Assembly (NCBI RefSeq): GCF_003056725.1
Contig: NZ_QBKZ01000014.1
Span: 49,240 to 113,239 of the forward strand
Direction: 5' to 3'
Source of the DNA: Mangrovicoccus ximenensis
GTDB taxonomy: Bacteria > Pseudomonadota > Alphaproteobacteria > Rhodobacterales > Rhodobacteraceae
DNA: 64,000 bases
In this document: piece by piece, positions 1 to 7,556 of the stretch
How the letters are laid out: each line of letters starts with the position of its first letter
Position numbering within the stretch: position 1 is the stretch's first letter
Made by a program: the position numbers and the translations under genes
Notes under the pieces: generated by a model
Database searches by the model: none
Seen by the model: only the letters and a program-made list of their open reading frames with translations
Told to the model about the DNA's origin: nothing

Positions 1-223
1 CGGCGGTCAGCAGCGCGCCCTGCACCTCGGCGTCGGCCAGCCGGATCGCGCGCTTCGGATTGGCCCGCTCGCGCAGGGCGAGACCGGCCAGGATGACCGA
101 GACGCCCTGCGCGGCCAGGTCGGCATAGTCGGCGTCGATTTCGAGGCCGAAGGCGGAGGACAGGGCAGCGCAAAGCAGCAGCCAGCTGCTCCGCGCCTTC
201 CAGAAGGCGAGAGGTTCAAGCAT
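1..223 (-). CDS. Second, partial copy of small prophage membrane protein
   Basis: This is the 5' part of a gene that runs off the window. It starts at ATG 223 and reads nearly the same as the complete 93-residue gene at 1110-1391, about 1168 bp away. The product begins MLEPLAFWKARSSW, followed by one hydrophobic segment of about 17 residues and a mixed tail. It lies directly downstream of the coiled-coil membrane protein at 248-574, as in the other copy. Its place at the end of a tail-fibre cassette suggests a lysis-module or accessory phage protein, but I recognise no named family. Confidence 0.6.
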   Translation of the reverse strand, partial: MLEPLAFWKARSSWLLLCAALSSAFGLEIDADYADLAAQGVSVILAGLALRERANPKRAIRLADAEVQGALLTA

Positions 224-247
224 CGGAATTCTCCGTTTGGATATGGG

Positions 248-574
248 TCAGTTGCCGTCCGAGAGGCCTTTGCGGACCTCGCGCAGCTCGATCAGGATGG
301 CGGCCAGGGTCTGGTCCATGCCGTCGAGCCGCTGGGTGACGCGGGCAATCGTCAGCTGCCCGGCCTGCAGCCCGGCCCGCAGCTCGCGGACATCGGTGTT
401 CGTGACCGCGATCGCCAGCTCGAGCCGCTCGATGTCGGCCGCATTGCGCGCGGTCTGCTCGCTGGTCTGCACCGCGAAGACGATGCCCGCCGCCAGCATG
501 CCAACCAGTGTCAGGATCGGCACCGTGCCGTTCAGCCGGAGCCCGCCCTCGTCGTTGCGTTCGATCATGGCCAA
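248..574 (-). CDS. Phage coiled-coil membrane protein, copy 1
   Basis: A 108-residue protein with one N-terminal membrane segment (about residues 16-36, VPILTLVGMLAAG) followed by a long polar stretch with heptad-like leucine spacing, so probably a membrane-anchored coiled coil. It is nearly identical to the protein at 1415-1741. The start is TTG at 574 or ATG at 568; the other copy has ATG at the equivalent of 574, so copy 1 has lost its first ATG. Size, topology and position next to a peptidoglycan-binding protein would fit a spanin- or holin-like lysis component; that role is inferred from context only. Confidence 0.6.
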   Translation of the reverse strand: MAMIERNDEGGLRLNGTVPILTLVGMLAAGIVFAVQTSEQTARNAADIERLELAIAVTNTDVRELRAGLQAGQLTIARVTQRLDGMDQTLAAILIELREVRKGLSDGN

Positions 575-601
575 GAGATCAGGCCTCCGTGGTTCAGGTG
601 G

Positions 602-797
602 TCAGAAAAACGGCCGGATCCGGATGAAGCCGTCGGCCCCGTGGCCGCCGCGCCAGTCGCTGTCGGAGCTGGCCGCCACCGCCCCGGCGCCGCCAGCGCC
701 CGGGCTGTAGGCATCCCAGCCGTCCTGCTCCAGGAAGCGGAACGAAGTGCCAGGGAACAGGCCGCCGGGCGCGCCGCCATAGCCGGTCGGCGCTCGG
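602..797 (-). pseudogene. C-terminal fragment of glycine-rich tail protein
   Basis: Read on the minus strand, this stretch encodes GAPGGLFPGTSFRF, then QDGWDAYSPGAGGAGA and DSDWRGGHGADGF, ending at TGA (602-604). It matches the C-terminus of the glycine-rich protein at 5465-5896 closely. It has no start codon of its own. Instead it is joined out of frame to the 3' side of the truncated peptidoglycan-binding gene at 1113, so it is a recombination scar, not an active gene. Confidence 0.7.
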
Positions 798-1113
798 GCT
801 GCGCGGCGTCGACCAGGTCGCGCCAGCCCGGATGCACCGCGCCCATGACGATGCCGATGGCGTGCTCAGTCCGTGCCCCCCACCAGCCGTCCACTGGCCC
901 CGGGTCGCGCCCGGCATCGCGCGCCTCGGCCTGCAGGAAGCAGGCCATCAACCGTTCGGCCGGCAGGTCGGGCCAGAAGTCCGGCAGGTCCGCCTCGCGG
1001 CCATAGGCCCAGCCCATCAGCGCGCCATGGGTGTCCGGGCCGATCATCCCATCATCGGTCTCGCCGAGCTGGCGCTGCGCCCAGGCGACGACTTCGCGGG
1101 GGATCGGGATCAT
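790..1113 (-). pseudogene. Truncated phage peptidoglycan-binding protein
   Basis: The gene starts at ATG 1113 and overlaps the stop of the upstream 1110-1391 gene (ATGA arrangement, so translationally coupled). About 105 residues look native: MIPIPREVVAWAQRQLG, then DDGMIGPDT and DGWWGARTEHA, which resemble the repeat units of peptidoglycan-binding (PGBD-type) modules in phage endolysins. After roughly position 795 the sequence switches into the C-terminal part of another phage gene in a different frame. The frame stays open to 565 but the tail is meaningless. An endolysin-associated role is inferred. Confidence 0.6.
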
Positions 1114-1391
1114 TTCAGCAGCCCCCGCGCCAGCGCGCCGAGCTTCTCGCGCACCGGCAGCGAGGTGGCGGCGGTCAGCAGCGCGCCCTGCACCTCGGCG
1201 TCGGTCAGCCGGATCGCGCGCTTCGGATTGGCCCGCTCGCGCAGGGCGAGACCGGCCAGGATGACCGAGACGCCCTGCGCGGCCAGGTCGGCATAGGCGG
1301 CGTCGATTTCGAGGCCGAAGGCGGAGGAAAGGGCAGCGAAAAGCAGCAGCCAGCTGCTCCGCGCCTTCCAGAAGGCGAGAGGTTCAAGCAT
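1110..1391 (-). CDS. Small prophage membrane protein, complete copy
   Basis: A 93-residue protein starting at ATG 1391. It has one hydrophobic helix near the N-terminus (WLLLFAALSSAFGL) and an Arg/Lys-containing amphipathic C-terminal half. Its stop overlaps the start of the peptidoglycan-binding gene at 1113. The 5' part of a second copy lies at 1-223. It sits in the same minus-strand cassette as the tail-spike gene, which suggests a phage lysis or accessory function; no named family is recognised. Confidence 0.65.
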   Translation of the reverse strand: MLEPLAFWKARSSWLLLFAALSSAFGLEIDAAYADLAAQGVSVILAGLALRERANPKRAIRLTDAEVQGALLTAATSLPVREKLGALARGLLK

Positions 1392-1414
1392 CGGAAATCT
1401 CCGTTGGATGTGGG

Positions 1415-1741
1415 TCAGTTGCCGTCCGAGAGGCCTTTGCGGACCTCGCGCAGCTCGATCAGGATGGCGGCCAGGGTCTGGTCCATGCCGTCGAGCCGCT
1501 GGGTTACGCGGGCAATCGTCAGCTGCCCGGCCTGGAGGGCCGCCCGCAGCTCGCGGACATCGGTGTTCGTGACCGCGATCGCCAGCTCCAGCCGCTCGAT
1601 ATCGGCGGCATTGCGCGCAGTCTGCTCGCTGGTCTGCACCGCGAAGACGATGCCCGCCGCCAGCATGCCGACCAGGGTCAGGATCGGCAGCGTGCCGTTC
1701 AGCCGGAGCCCGCCCTCGTCGTTGCGTTCGATCATGGCCAT
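1415..1741 (-). CDS. Phage coiled-coil membrane protein, copy 2
   Basis: A 108-residue protein, MAMIERNDEGGLRLNG onward, with an N-terminal transmembrane helix and a C-terminal region rich in Leu/Ile/Glu/Arg that looks like a coiled coil (RVTQRLDGMDQTLAAIL). It differs from copy 1 at 248-574 by only a few residues. ATG at 1741 is the likely start. It follows the tail-spike stop (1745-1747) with no gap, so the two are probably co-transcribed. A spanin- or lysis-accessory role is possible but unproven. Confidence 0.65.
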   Translation of the reverse strand: MAMIERNDEGGLRLNGTLPILTLVGMLAAGIVFAVQTSEQTARNAADIERLELAIAVTNTDVRELRAALQAGQLTIARVTQRLDGMDQTLAAILIELREVRKGLSDGN

Positions 1742-1744
1742 GGC

Positions 1745-4402
1745 TCAGACCACGTCGACCAGGAACGTCCCGAGCGGGTTGCCCGCCCAGTCGTGGAACT
1801 CGTCGCGGTTGTAGTCCCGGATCCAGAGCCCGCCGCGCGCGCCCGGCGCCCAGCCATAGGGGCCGCCGATCTGGCACCCGGCCAGGTCGGTCTCGCTGGT
1901 CACATAGAGCAGACCGCCATCCAGGTAGCAGGAGGTCAGCGGGATCGGCTCGGCCGCCGGATCAGCGCCCCCCGCCAGCGCGTAGAGACCGCAGGGCTGC
2001 GGCCCATGGACGACCGGCAGCGGGCAGTAGACCGGCCCGCCGGAGACGGAGAGGCGCACCGTCGTCGCGTCGATGCGCGTCGCCGCCGTGACCACCGGGC
2101 CGGTTGCATTGGACTGCCCCAGCGCCGCATTGGCCCAGATCAGCGCCTGGCGCGCGCCGCGGATCGCATAGGCCTTGCCCATCCAATGGATGTCCTGCTG
2201 GCGGCGCGGCAGGTCATAGGCCTCGGCGCCGCGGTGGCAGTAGCTCTCGGACTCGACAACGCGAAGATAGGCCACCCGCGCCGCATTGATGCCTGCCTGG
2301 CTCGTGACGTCGTGCGACCCGACGAAATTGCAGATGAACTGCATCGCCGGATAGGTGGCCCGGATGTAGCCGAACACCGCCAGGATCGTCGCCTGCATCT
2401 CGGCCGTGGTCAGCGCGCCGCTGTCGAGCGCCCCGGCGTCGCTTTCGCCCTGCGTCCAGAAGGTCCAGTCCGGCGCAAGCCCGGAGGCCGCCGCGGCGGC
2501 CGCGACCTCCGCCATGTAGGTGTCGAGCACCGGGCCGGGCCCGCCCGTCCCTCCATTGGCCCCGACATCCCACCAATATGCCGTCGAGCCGCCTGTGACC
2601 GAGCGGCGGTCGATGGCCGTTCCGCCGGTCGCGCCGTTGACGAATTGCACGCTGATGTCCTGGTTCGACGCCAGCTCCTTGGCCAGCCCGTAGCTGAAGC
2701 CGCCGATGCCGTATTCCTCCTCGTCGCGGAAGCCGTTCGACTGGCCGCCCAGGATGAACATCCGGTCATGGCCAATCGTTTCCGCGCCATAGCTCGGCGC
2801 CGGACCAGCCTCCTGCACGAGGAAGCGATTGCCCGAGAAGTCCACCACCTTGAACAGGCTGTTGCCGCCCGCCCCGGCGGTGACGCTGCCGGATTGCACC
2901 CCGGCCGCCTCGCTGCGGCCGGCGAAATTGCGGCCTGCCCCGGCCAGGATCCTGTCGCCCGGATTTGCCAGGATGTAGCCCTCGGTGCCCGGCCGGACGT
3001 GCGACAGGTCCACGACGCCCGGCGCACCCGACAGGACCAGAGACGCCGGGCGCCATAGCGGCTGCCACTGGAACGGGCGCAGATTGCCGACCGCGAGCGG
3101 CGCATCGCTCTCCTGGTTGCCGGGCACCGGCAGGCCGACCTGCGCGATCTTACCGAGATCCGGATTCACCAGCGTCTCTGCCGACGCACCGCCCGTCTGC
3201 AGCGCCGCGACCGCACCTTGCAGCGCCTCGATATCGTCGAGCACCGCGTCCTCGGTGTCGTTGATCAGGCGGGAGACGCCGGTCCCCCAGCGCAGCGCGT
3301 AGATCCGACCCGCCTTCAGCGGGACGCGCAGCGGGGTGCCGTCGCGCGCGCCGATGCTGGTCGGATAGGCCGTGCCGCCGACCGTGACGGTCAGGGTCGG
3401 GTAGCTGGCGGAGCTGTCCGCATGCGGGATGAAGAAGACGAGCTGGTTGCCCTCCGGCGCAAGCGTCGACGTCAGGGTGTAGGCAGACGAGGTGCCGCCG
3501 GTCGTGGCCGAGTAGGACAGGACGGAGCGGCGGGCGAGATCGTTCACGGCCGCCTGGCGCGCGGAGGTTTCCGCAGCCACCGCGGCCTGCACCCCGTCGA
3601 TCGCGGACCGCGCGCCGTTGCCCGGCTCGTAAACCCGGCTGGTGCCGGTGCCGAGGTCGATCTCGTAGCGCACATTCGCCAGGATGCCGAAGGGAATCTG
3701 GCCGCCGTTCGGACCGATCAGCTGCGTCGTGATCGTGCCGGCGCCATCGGTGATGACCAGAACGGGCACGGAGACGGTGCTGGCCGCATGGAACACCAGC
3801 GAGACGAGCTGCGTCCCCTGCGGCATCTTCGAGACCGTGATGCCGTAGCGCTCGCCCGAGGCATAGCCCGGCACGTCGGCGGTCGTGCCGAGGCGGATCC
3901 GGCCCTCGACACCCCGCGCGAACAGCACGCTTTTCGCGTCGGAGACCCGGCTCCAGCGCCCCATCGAAGAGATCCAGCGGTACTGCCCGGCATTCGGCAC
4001 GGACGCGCCGTCATAACCGGTTCCCGAGGCCTGCTGGTGCGAGCCGGTGTCGGTCGGCTCGACCGAGGCCGCCTCGCCGTCGACGGTTCCGGCCAGCGTC
4101 AGCAGGTTCGCCCAGCTCGGTGCGATGCGGGACACGTCCTGCGCATTGAGCGCATAGCCCTCCGCCTGGCCGCGGGCCGCCTCGGCAGCCCCCTGCGCGG
4201 CTTCTGCCGCGCCCCTGGCCGTCTCGGCCCCGGCAAGGATGCCCTGCGCCTCCTCCGTCAGCGCTGGATTGACGATCTGCTCGTAGAGCTCGTCATCGGT
4301 GATTCCGGGCAGCCCCTTGGCTGCCCGCTTGACGTTCACCAGCTCGGTGACGCCCTGCCCCGGGTCACCCTTCTGCCCGCCGCCGAAGCGCATGTCGGTC
4401 AT
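1745..4402 (-). CDS. Phage tail spike/fibre with SGNH (SASA-type) esterase domain
   Basis: An 885-residue protein starting at ATG 4402, which overlaps the TGA of the upstream gene (4399-4401). The N-terminal ~130 residues are alanine-rich and helical (ETARGAAEAAQGAAEAARGQ), typical of tail-fibre shafts, then come beta-rich repeats. From about residue 545 there is an SGNH-hydrolase-like domain: GGQSNG near 550 (nucleophile Ser block), WTQGESD near 647, and DIHWMG near 735 (Asp/His block). This layout matches SASA/sialate-O-acetylesterase-like carbohydrate esterases. The likely role is attachment and deacetylation of a host surface glycan. The domain is clear by motif; the substrate is unknown. 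Confidence 0.8.
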   Translation of the reverse strand: MTDMRFGGGQKGDPGQGVTELVNVKRAAKGLPGITDDELYEQIVNPALTEEAQGILAGAETARGAAEAAQGAAEAARGQAEGYALNAQDVSRIAPSWANLLTLAGTVDGEAASVEPTDTGSHQQASGTGYDGASVPNAGQYRWISSMGRWSRVSDAKSVLFARGVEGRIRLGTTADVPGYASGERYGITVSKMPQGTQLVSLVFHAASTVSVPVLVITDGAGTITTQLIGPNGGQIPFGILANVRYEIDLGTGTSRVYEPGNGARSAIDGVQAAVAAETSARQAAVNDLARRSVLSYSATTGGTSSAYTLTSTLAPEGNQLVFFIPHADSSASYPTLTVTVGGTAYPTSIGARDGTPLRVPLKAGRIYALRWGTGVSRLINDTEDAVLDDIEALQGAVAALQTGGASAETLVNPDLGKIAQVGLPVPGNQESDAPLAVGNLRPFQWQPLWRPASLVLSGAPGVVDLSHVRPGTEGYILANPGDRILAGAGRNFAGRSEAAGVQSGSVTAGAGGNSLFKVVDFSGNRFLVQEAGPAPSYGAETIGHDRMFILGGQSNGFRDEEEYGIGGFSYGLAKELASNQDISVQFVNGATGGTAIDRRSVTGGSTAYWWDVGANGGTGGPGPVLDTYMAEVAAAAAASGLAPDWTFWTQGESDAGALDSGALTTAEMQATILAVFGYIRATYPAMQFICNFVGSHDVTSQAGINAARVAYLRVVESESYCHRGAEAYDLPRRQQDIHWMGKAYAIRGARQALIWANAALGQSNATGPVVTAATRIDATTVRLSVSGGPVYCPLPVVHGPQPCGLYALAGGADPAAEPIPLTSCYLDGGLLYVTSETDLAGCQIGGPYGWAPGARGGLWIRDYNRDEFHDWAGNPLGTFLVDVV

Positions 4403-4683
4403 GCCGCATCCCTCACGAAGAAATGGATTGGATCGGCCAGGGCCACCGAGGCCCCGTCCGTGGAGGTGACGACCGAGATCATCACCCCGAGCGGCCACCC
4501 TGCGGTGACCTCGGGCGCGAAGCGGAACTCCCAGAGATCAGACACGCTGTCCGTCACCTCTGCAGTCCAGCTCCGGCCGGACCGCGGATCGGTGACGCTG
4601 CAGCTCGCCGTCCAGCCGGTCGGCACTTTCACGTCCGACAGCAGCCAGTCCGTGCCGCGGTACTGCGTCGGCATGCCCGCCAT
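4399..4683 (-). CDS. Small phage tail-associated protein
   Basis: A 94-residue protein starting MAGMPTQYRGTDWLL. It has an all-beta look, with regular alternation of hydrophobic and polar residues and two SGRSWTAEV/LWEFRF-type strands. Its stop codon overlaps the tail-spike ATG, and it lies 9 bp after the 4693-5451 gene. Gene order and coupling place it in the distal tail operon. I do not recognise the family. Confidence 0.65.
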   Translation of the reverse strand: MAGMPTQYRGTDWLLSDVKVPTGWTASCSVTDPRSGRSWTAEVTDSVSDLWEFRFAPEVTAGWPLGVMISVVTSTDGASVALADPIHFFVRDAA

Positions 4684-4692
4684 CGGCCCGCC

Positions 4693-5451
4693 TCAGGCTG
4701 CCGGGCCGCGCGCGGTGATGTGGATCACCGGCGTCGACGGCGTGGCGCTCGCATTGAGGCGCACCGAGCGAAGGCCGGTATAGCCCGTCGCCGTCACGCT
4801 GGAGACCTGGGCGCCATGCGGAATGTCAGAGGCGTCGGCGACGGCAAACGAAATCGTCGGCGGCTCCGCGAAGGGCCGCGCCCAGGACGCCCCCTGCGGC
4901 GCCGAGCGGTAGGGGTTCGCGTGGTCGCCGATCCCCGCTGCCAGAGGGTTGCCGATCACCACCTGCCTGGTGCAGACCAGCATGCCATCCTCGAAGAGAT
5001 GCCAGGAACTGCTCTCGTTGAACTGGCTCGAGATGTCCGTCTTCTTGAGCGTGGCCGCGTCGAGGGCATCGAACTGCGCTTCGGTCAGCAGGACATGGGG
5101 GCCGGTATTGGGCGGCAGCTGGCCGACGAGCATCACGTCGATCGTCGCGGCGCCAGAGGACGGCACCAGCAGCGCGCCGATGGTTTCCCAGGCCTGCTTG
5201 CCGGTCGACCTGGTCTGGAATTCCTGCACCTCGTAATAGGTCGGGGCGCTGCCCTCGTCATTCGGCCAGAGCTCGACCTCGACCAGCCCGGAGGCCGAGC
5301 TGGTGCCGGTGACATAGCCCGGCGGGTTGGTCACCAGGTTGCCGTCGCCGGTCAGGCCGAGCCCGCGCAGGATGAAGCGGTACGCGACGCCCTCGAGCGC
5401 GCCCGCGGGGCCGTTGACGGTGACCGTCACGGCGCGTGGCGTGATTGGCAT
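4693..5451 (-). CDS. Phage tail-fibre-region protein
   Basis: A 252-residue protein starting MPITPRAVTVTVNGPAGA. It looks beta-rich: the N-terminal ~95 residues resemble an Ig-like or carbohydrate-contacting fold (VTVNGPAG, GYVTGTSSASGLVEVELWP), followed by a middle part with QFDALDAATLKKTD and a C-terminal strand-rich module. It lies between the glycine-rich gene and the small tail protein in one minus-strand run with short gaps, so it is probably a structural component of the tail tip or fibre. No precise family is recognised. Confidence 0.6.
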   Translation of the reverse strand: MPITPRAVTVTVNGPAGALEGVAYRFILRGLGLTGDGNLVTNPPGYVTGTSSASGLVEVELWPNDEGSAPTYYEVQEFQTRSTGKQAWETIGALLVPSSGAATIDVMLVGQLPPNTGPHVLLTEAQFDALDAATLKKTDISSQFNESSSWHLFEDGMLVCTRQVVIGNPLAAGIGDHANPYRSAPQGASWARPFAEPPTISFAVADASDIPHGAQVSSVTATGYTGLRSVRLNASATPSTPVIHITARGPAA

Positions 5452-5464
5452 GGATGCCTCCTGT

Positions 5465-5896
5465 TCAGAAATAGGGGATGAGGATGATCAGCCCGGCCGC
5501 GCCATGGCCGCCGCGGTAATCGCTGTCGGAATTGATGGAGGATCCGCCCGCGCCGCCCGCGCCGGGGCTTTCGGCATCCCAGCCGTCCTGGTTCACGAAG
5601 CGGAACATCGTGCCCGGGAACTCGGCCCCCGGCGCACCGCCATGGGCGGTCGGCATCCAGTTGTAGTCGAGCACCCGCCCGGCCCCGCCGGCCTGGCCGC
5701 GCAGGTTCAGCGTGCCGCCCGGCTCCCCCGGAGCGGCGGCACCGCCCGGCGCCCGCTCCTCTTGCAATCCAAAGGCGATCGCGCCGGACACCGCGCTTCC
5801 CTTCCGCATGGGGTCCGCCAACCGTAGGGCAAGCGCGGACGCCCCCCGGGGCCGGCTCCGCCGCCAAGGCGCCCGGCTTGCGATCGTGATCCCCAT
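5465..5896 (-). CDS. Glycine-rich phage tail protein
   Basis: A 143-residue reading frame. The C-terminal ~85 residues are rich in Gly/Ala and aromatics (GGAPGAEFPGTMFRF, QDGWDAESPGAGGAGG, SDYRGGHGAAGL), the type seen at C-termini of phage tail-tip or fibre proteins. The N-terminal part (APWRRSRPRGAS) reads poorly, so the true 5' part may have been lost at the prophage edge. A diverged copy of its C-terminus is found at 602-797. Confidence 0.5.
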   Translation of the reverse strand: MGITIASRAPWRRSRPRGASALALRLADPMRKGSAVSGAIAFGLQEERAPGGAAAPGEPGGTLNLRGQAGGAGRVLDYNWMPTAHGGAPGAEFPGTMFRFVNQDGWDAESPGAGGAGGSSINSDSDYRGGHGAAGLIILIPYF

Positions 5897-5996
5897 GGCG
5901 GCCGCACCTCCCGGAATTGCCAGACGCCCGCGGCGCGGCTAAGCTCGGGCATGGCTGGCGGAACGGCCTCCAGCCCGAATGTCTGCTGTCTGGCCA

Positions 5997-6554
5997 ATGC
6001 CCTATCTGTGGTTGAACGAAACAGGCTCTGCCCCCGAGATCTCGGGCGCGTCCTTCCTGGCGCGGGGCGAGCCGCCGCTGGCGCGGCTGGAACTCAAGGC
6101 GCATAGCTCGCTCTCCGCCCGCGGCTTCGTGCTGGTGATCGGCGCGATGTTCGCCTTCGCGCTGGTGCCGCTGCTGTCGGTGCTGGGCTCGCAGGTCTTC
6201 TGGGTGCTGCTGCCGTTCGTGATGGGGGCGCTGGGGCTCTTGTGGTGGGCGCTGAAGCATTCCTGGGCCGACAAGGATGTCCAGGAGGAGCTGTCGGTCT
6301 GGACCGACCGCATCCGGCTGCGCCACCGCCCGGCGCGCGGCCCCGAGAAAAGCTGGGAGGCCAATACCTACTGGGCGGCGGTCCACCTGCATCCCGCGCG
6401 CGGCGCGCACCGCAACTACATCACGCTGACCGGCGGCGAAGACGGGCGCGAGGTGGAGCTGGGCAGCTTCCTGACCGAGACCGAGCGCGCGCTGCTGCAT
6501 CCCCAGCTGCGCCGCCTCCTCGACAGCGCCGCCGCCTCGAACCTGCCGCTCTGA
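5997..6554 (+). CDS. DUF2244 family membrane protein
   Basis: A 185-residue protein starting MPYLWLNETG. Two adjacent transmembrane segments (about residues 45-65 and 70-90; FVLVIGAMFAFALVPLL, then FWVLLPFVMGALGLLWWAL) sit between an N-terminal domain and a C-terminal basic domain (RIRLRHRPARGPEKSWE). This is the DUF2244 pattern common in Rhodobacteraceae. I chose ATG 5997 over in-frame upstream codons because the protein then begins at the conserved PYLWL start. Function of the family is unknown. It marks the right flank of the prophage. Confidence 0.8.
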   Translation: MPYLWLNETGSAPEISGASFLARGEPPLARLELKAHSSLSARGFVLVIGAMFAFALVPLLSVLGSQVFWVLLPFVMGALGLLWWALKHSWADKDVQEELSVWTDRIRLRHRPARGPEKSWEANTYWAAVHLHPARGAHRNYITLTGGEDGREVELGSFLTETERALLHPQLRRLLDSAAASNLPL

Positions 6555-6664
6555 GCCCGGCAAGGACATGGCGTCGCCGCGGCAGGTCCCGCTTTCCCGC
6601 CCGGCGAAAGCCCAGGCTACGGACTGCACAAATTGAGTTTCTTGAAAAACAGAGGCTTCCCGGC

Positions 6665-7051
6665 ATGACATCGCGCCTTCTGCGACCCTCGCGGTTGCGG
6701 ACCTGCCCCCCCTTGGAAGCGCCGCTCGCCATCAGCCTGCGAGCCAATTGGGAAACGGGACTTTCCGCCTGCGGATGGGCCCAGTACGACATGGTGCGGC
6801 TTTCCGACGAGGGCGGCACCCGCAGCGTGACCGATATCCGCGGCGGCGGCGCCTCCTGGATCGGAAGCCTCCCGGCATGCCACCATGTCCGGGACGGACT
6901 CACGTCATGGCTCGCCGCGATGCCCTCGGGATGGACCTGCTGCCCGGACAGCTACGCTACCATCCGGACCGGGCTGGACGTCACGATCCCGGCGGCCTCC
7001 TTCGATGCCGTCCCAAGGTCAGGACCCATTGAATTCCGTGGGTCCTCGTGA
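6665..7051 (+). CDS. Hypothetical protein, unsupported by homology
   Basis: A possible 128-residue frame starting at ATG 6665, with GAGG nine bases upstream and a slightly AT-richer leader. The product (MTSRLLRPSRLRTC; later DIRGGGASWIGSLPAC) contains several Cys residues but no motif I recognise. It lies between the DUF2244 gene and a decayed IS5 copy, so it could be a remnant. Low confidence that it is expressed. Confidence 0.3.
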   Translation: MTSRLLRPSRLRTCPPLEAPLAISLRANWETGLSACGWAQYDMVRLSDEGGTRSVTDIRGGGASWIGSLPACHHVRDGLTSWLAAMPSGWTCCPDSYATIRTGLDVTIPAASFDAVPRSGPIEFRGSS

Positions 7052-7074
7052 TTGCGGACGTCCTCTCGAGGTGC

Positions 7075-7556
7075 ATGATGAAAGGCCTGGTCCGGCTGAG
7101 CGAGGCCCAGATGGACCGGATGCGTCCGTTTGCCGGGCAAGCAGTCCCCGGATTGTTTGCTGGTCCTCGAAGCTCCGCAAGTCCCACGGACGGCCGGGAG
7201 CCGCTGGTCGGCGCGGGCTCAGCGGCATAACCTTCATCAATTGCAACGGCTTGCGCTGGCGCGGCGCGCCCGCTGAGCATGCTCCGCACAGGTGAAGGGC
7301 ACCGTGGCGCCGCGATAGCCCCGGAAACCCTCTGCAACCGTTAGCTCCCCGGAGCCGGATTTGCCCGCATCATGGACGGGCTGGCCTGCGAAGGCAGGGA
7401 CACGGGGACCGTCATGATCGATGCGACCTTCCCCAGGTCCCGCCGGACAGCGTCCGGCCTCAGGGTCAAAAGGGGGCGCGGACGGCTGATCGGGCTGGCC
7501 AGGGGCGGCATGGACTCGAAGCTGCATGCCGACACCGGTCCTTTGGGGCGTACGAT
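7075..7556 (+). pseudogene. IS5-family transposase remnant
   Basis: Parts of an IS5-family transposase are readable in different frames: MKGLVRLSEAQMDRMRPF at 7078, KSHGRPGAAGRRGLSGITF then NGLRWRGAPAEHAPH at about 7175-7293, and TVMIDATFPRSRRTASGLR, then GGMDSKLHA, at about 7410-7535. The order is correct for the family but frameshifts separate the parts. A 45-bp hairpin element interrupts the reading after MRPF (7132-7176). The C-terminal half is missing; it is cut by the next IS5 copy at about 7557. Confidence 0.75.
7132..7176 (+). repeat. Hairpin insertion element, copy A
   Basis: About 45 bp, beginning GCCGGGCAAGCAGTCCCCGG and continuing through a second arm ending TTTGCT, then GGTCCTCGAAGCT. 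The arms pair as GCAAGCAGTCC against GGATTGTTTGC with one G-T pair. It interrupts an IS5-family transposase reading frame: family sequence continues on both sides (MDRMRPF before, KSHGRP after). Related copies are at 8271, 10261 and 12303. Confidence 0.7.

Larger units (their letters stand above)
1..1747. repeat. Tandem duplication of a ~0.58 kb lysis segment
   Basis: The stretch from the window start to about 580 repeats at about 1168-1747 with roughly 1168 bp offset. Both copies carry the coiled-coil protein and the start of the small membrane protein. Differences are scattered substitutions and a one-base length change just upstream of the small membrane protein genes. Between the copies lie the chimeric peptidoglycan-binding and glycine-rich fragments. 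The left copy is cut by the window edge, so its full extent is unknown. Confidence 0.8.
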
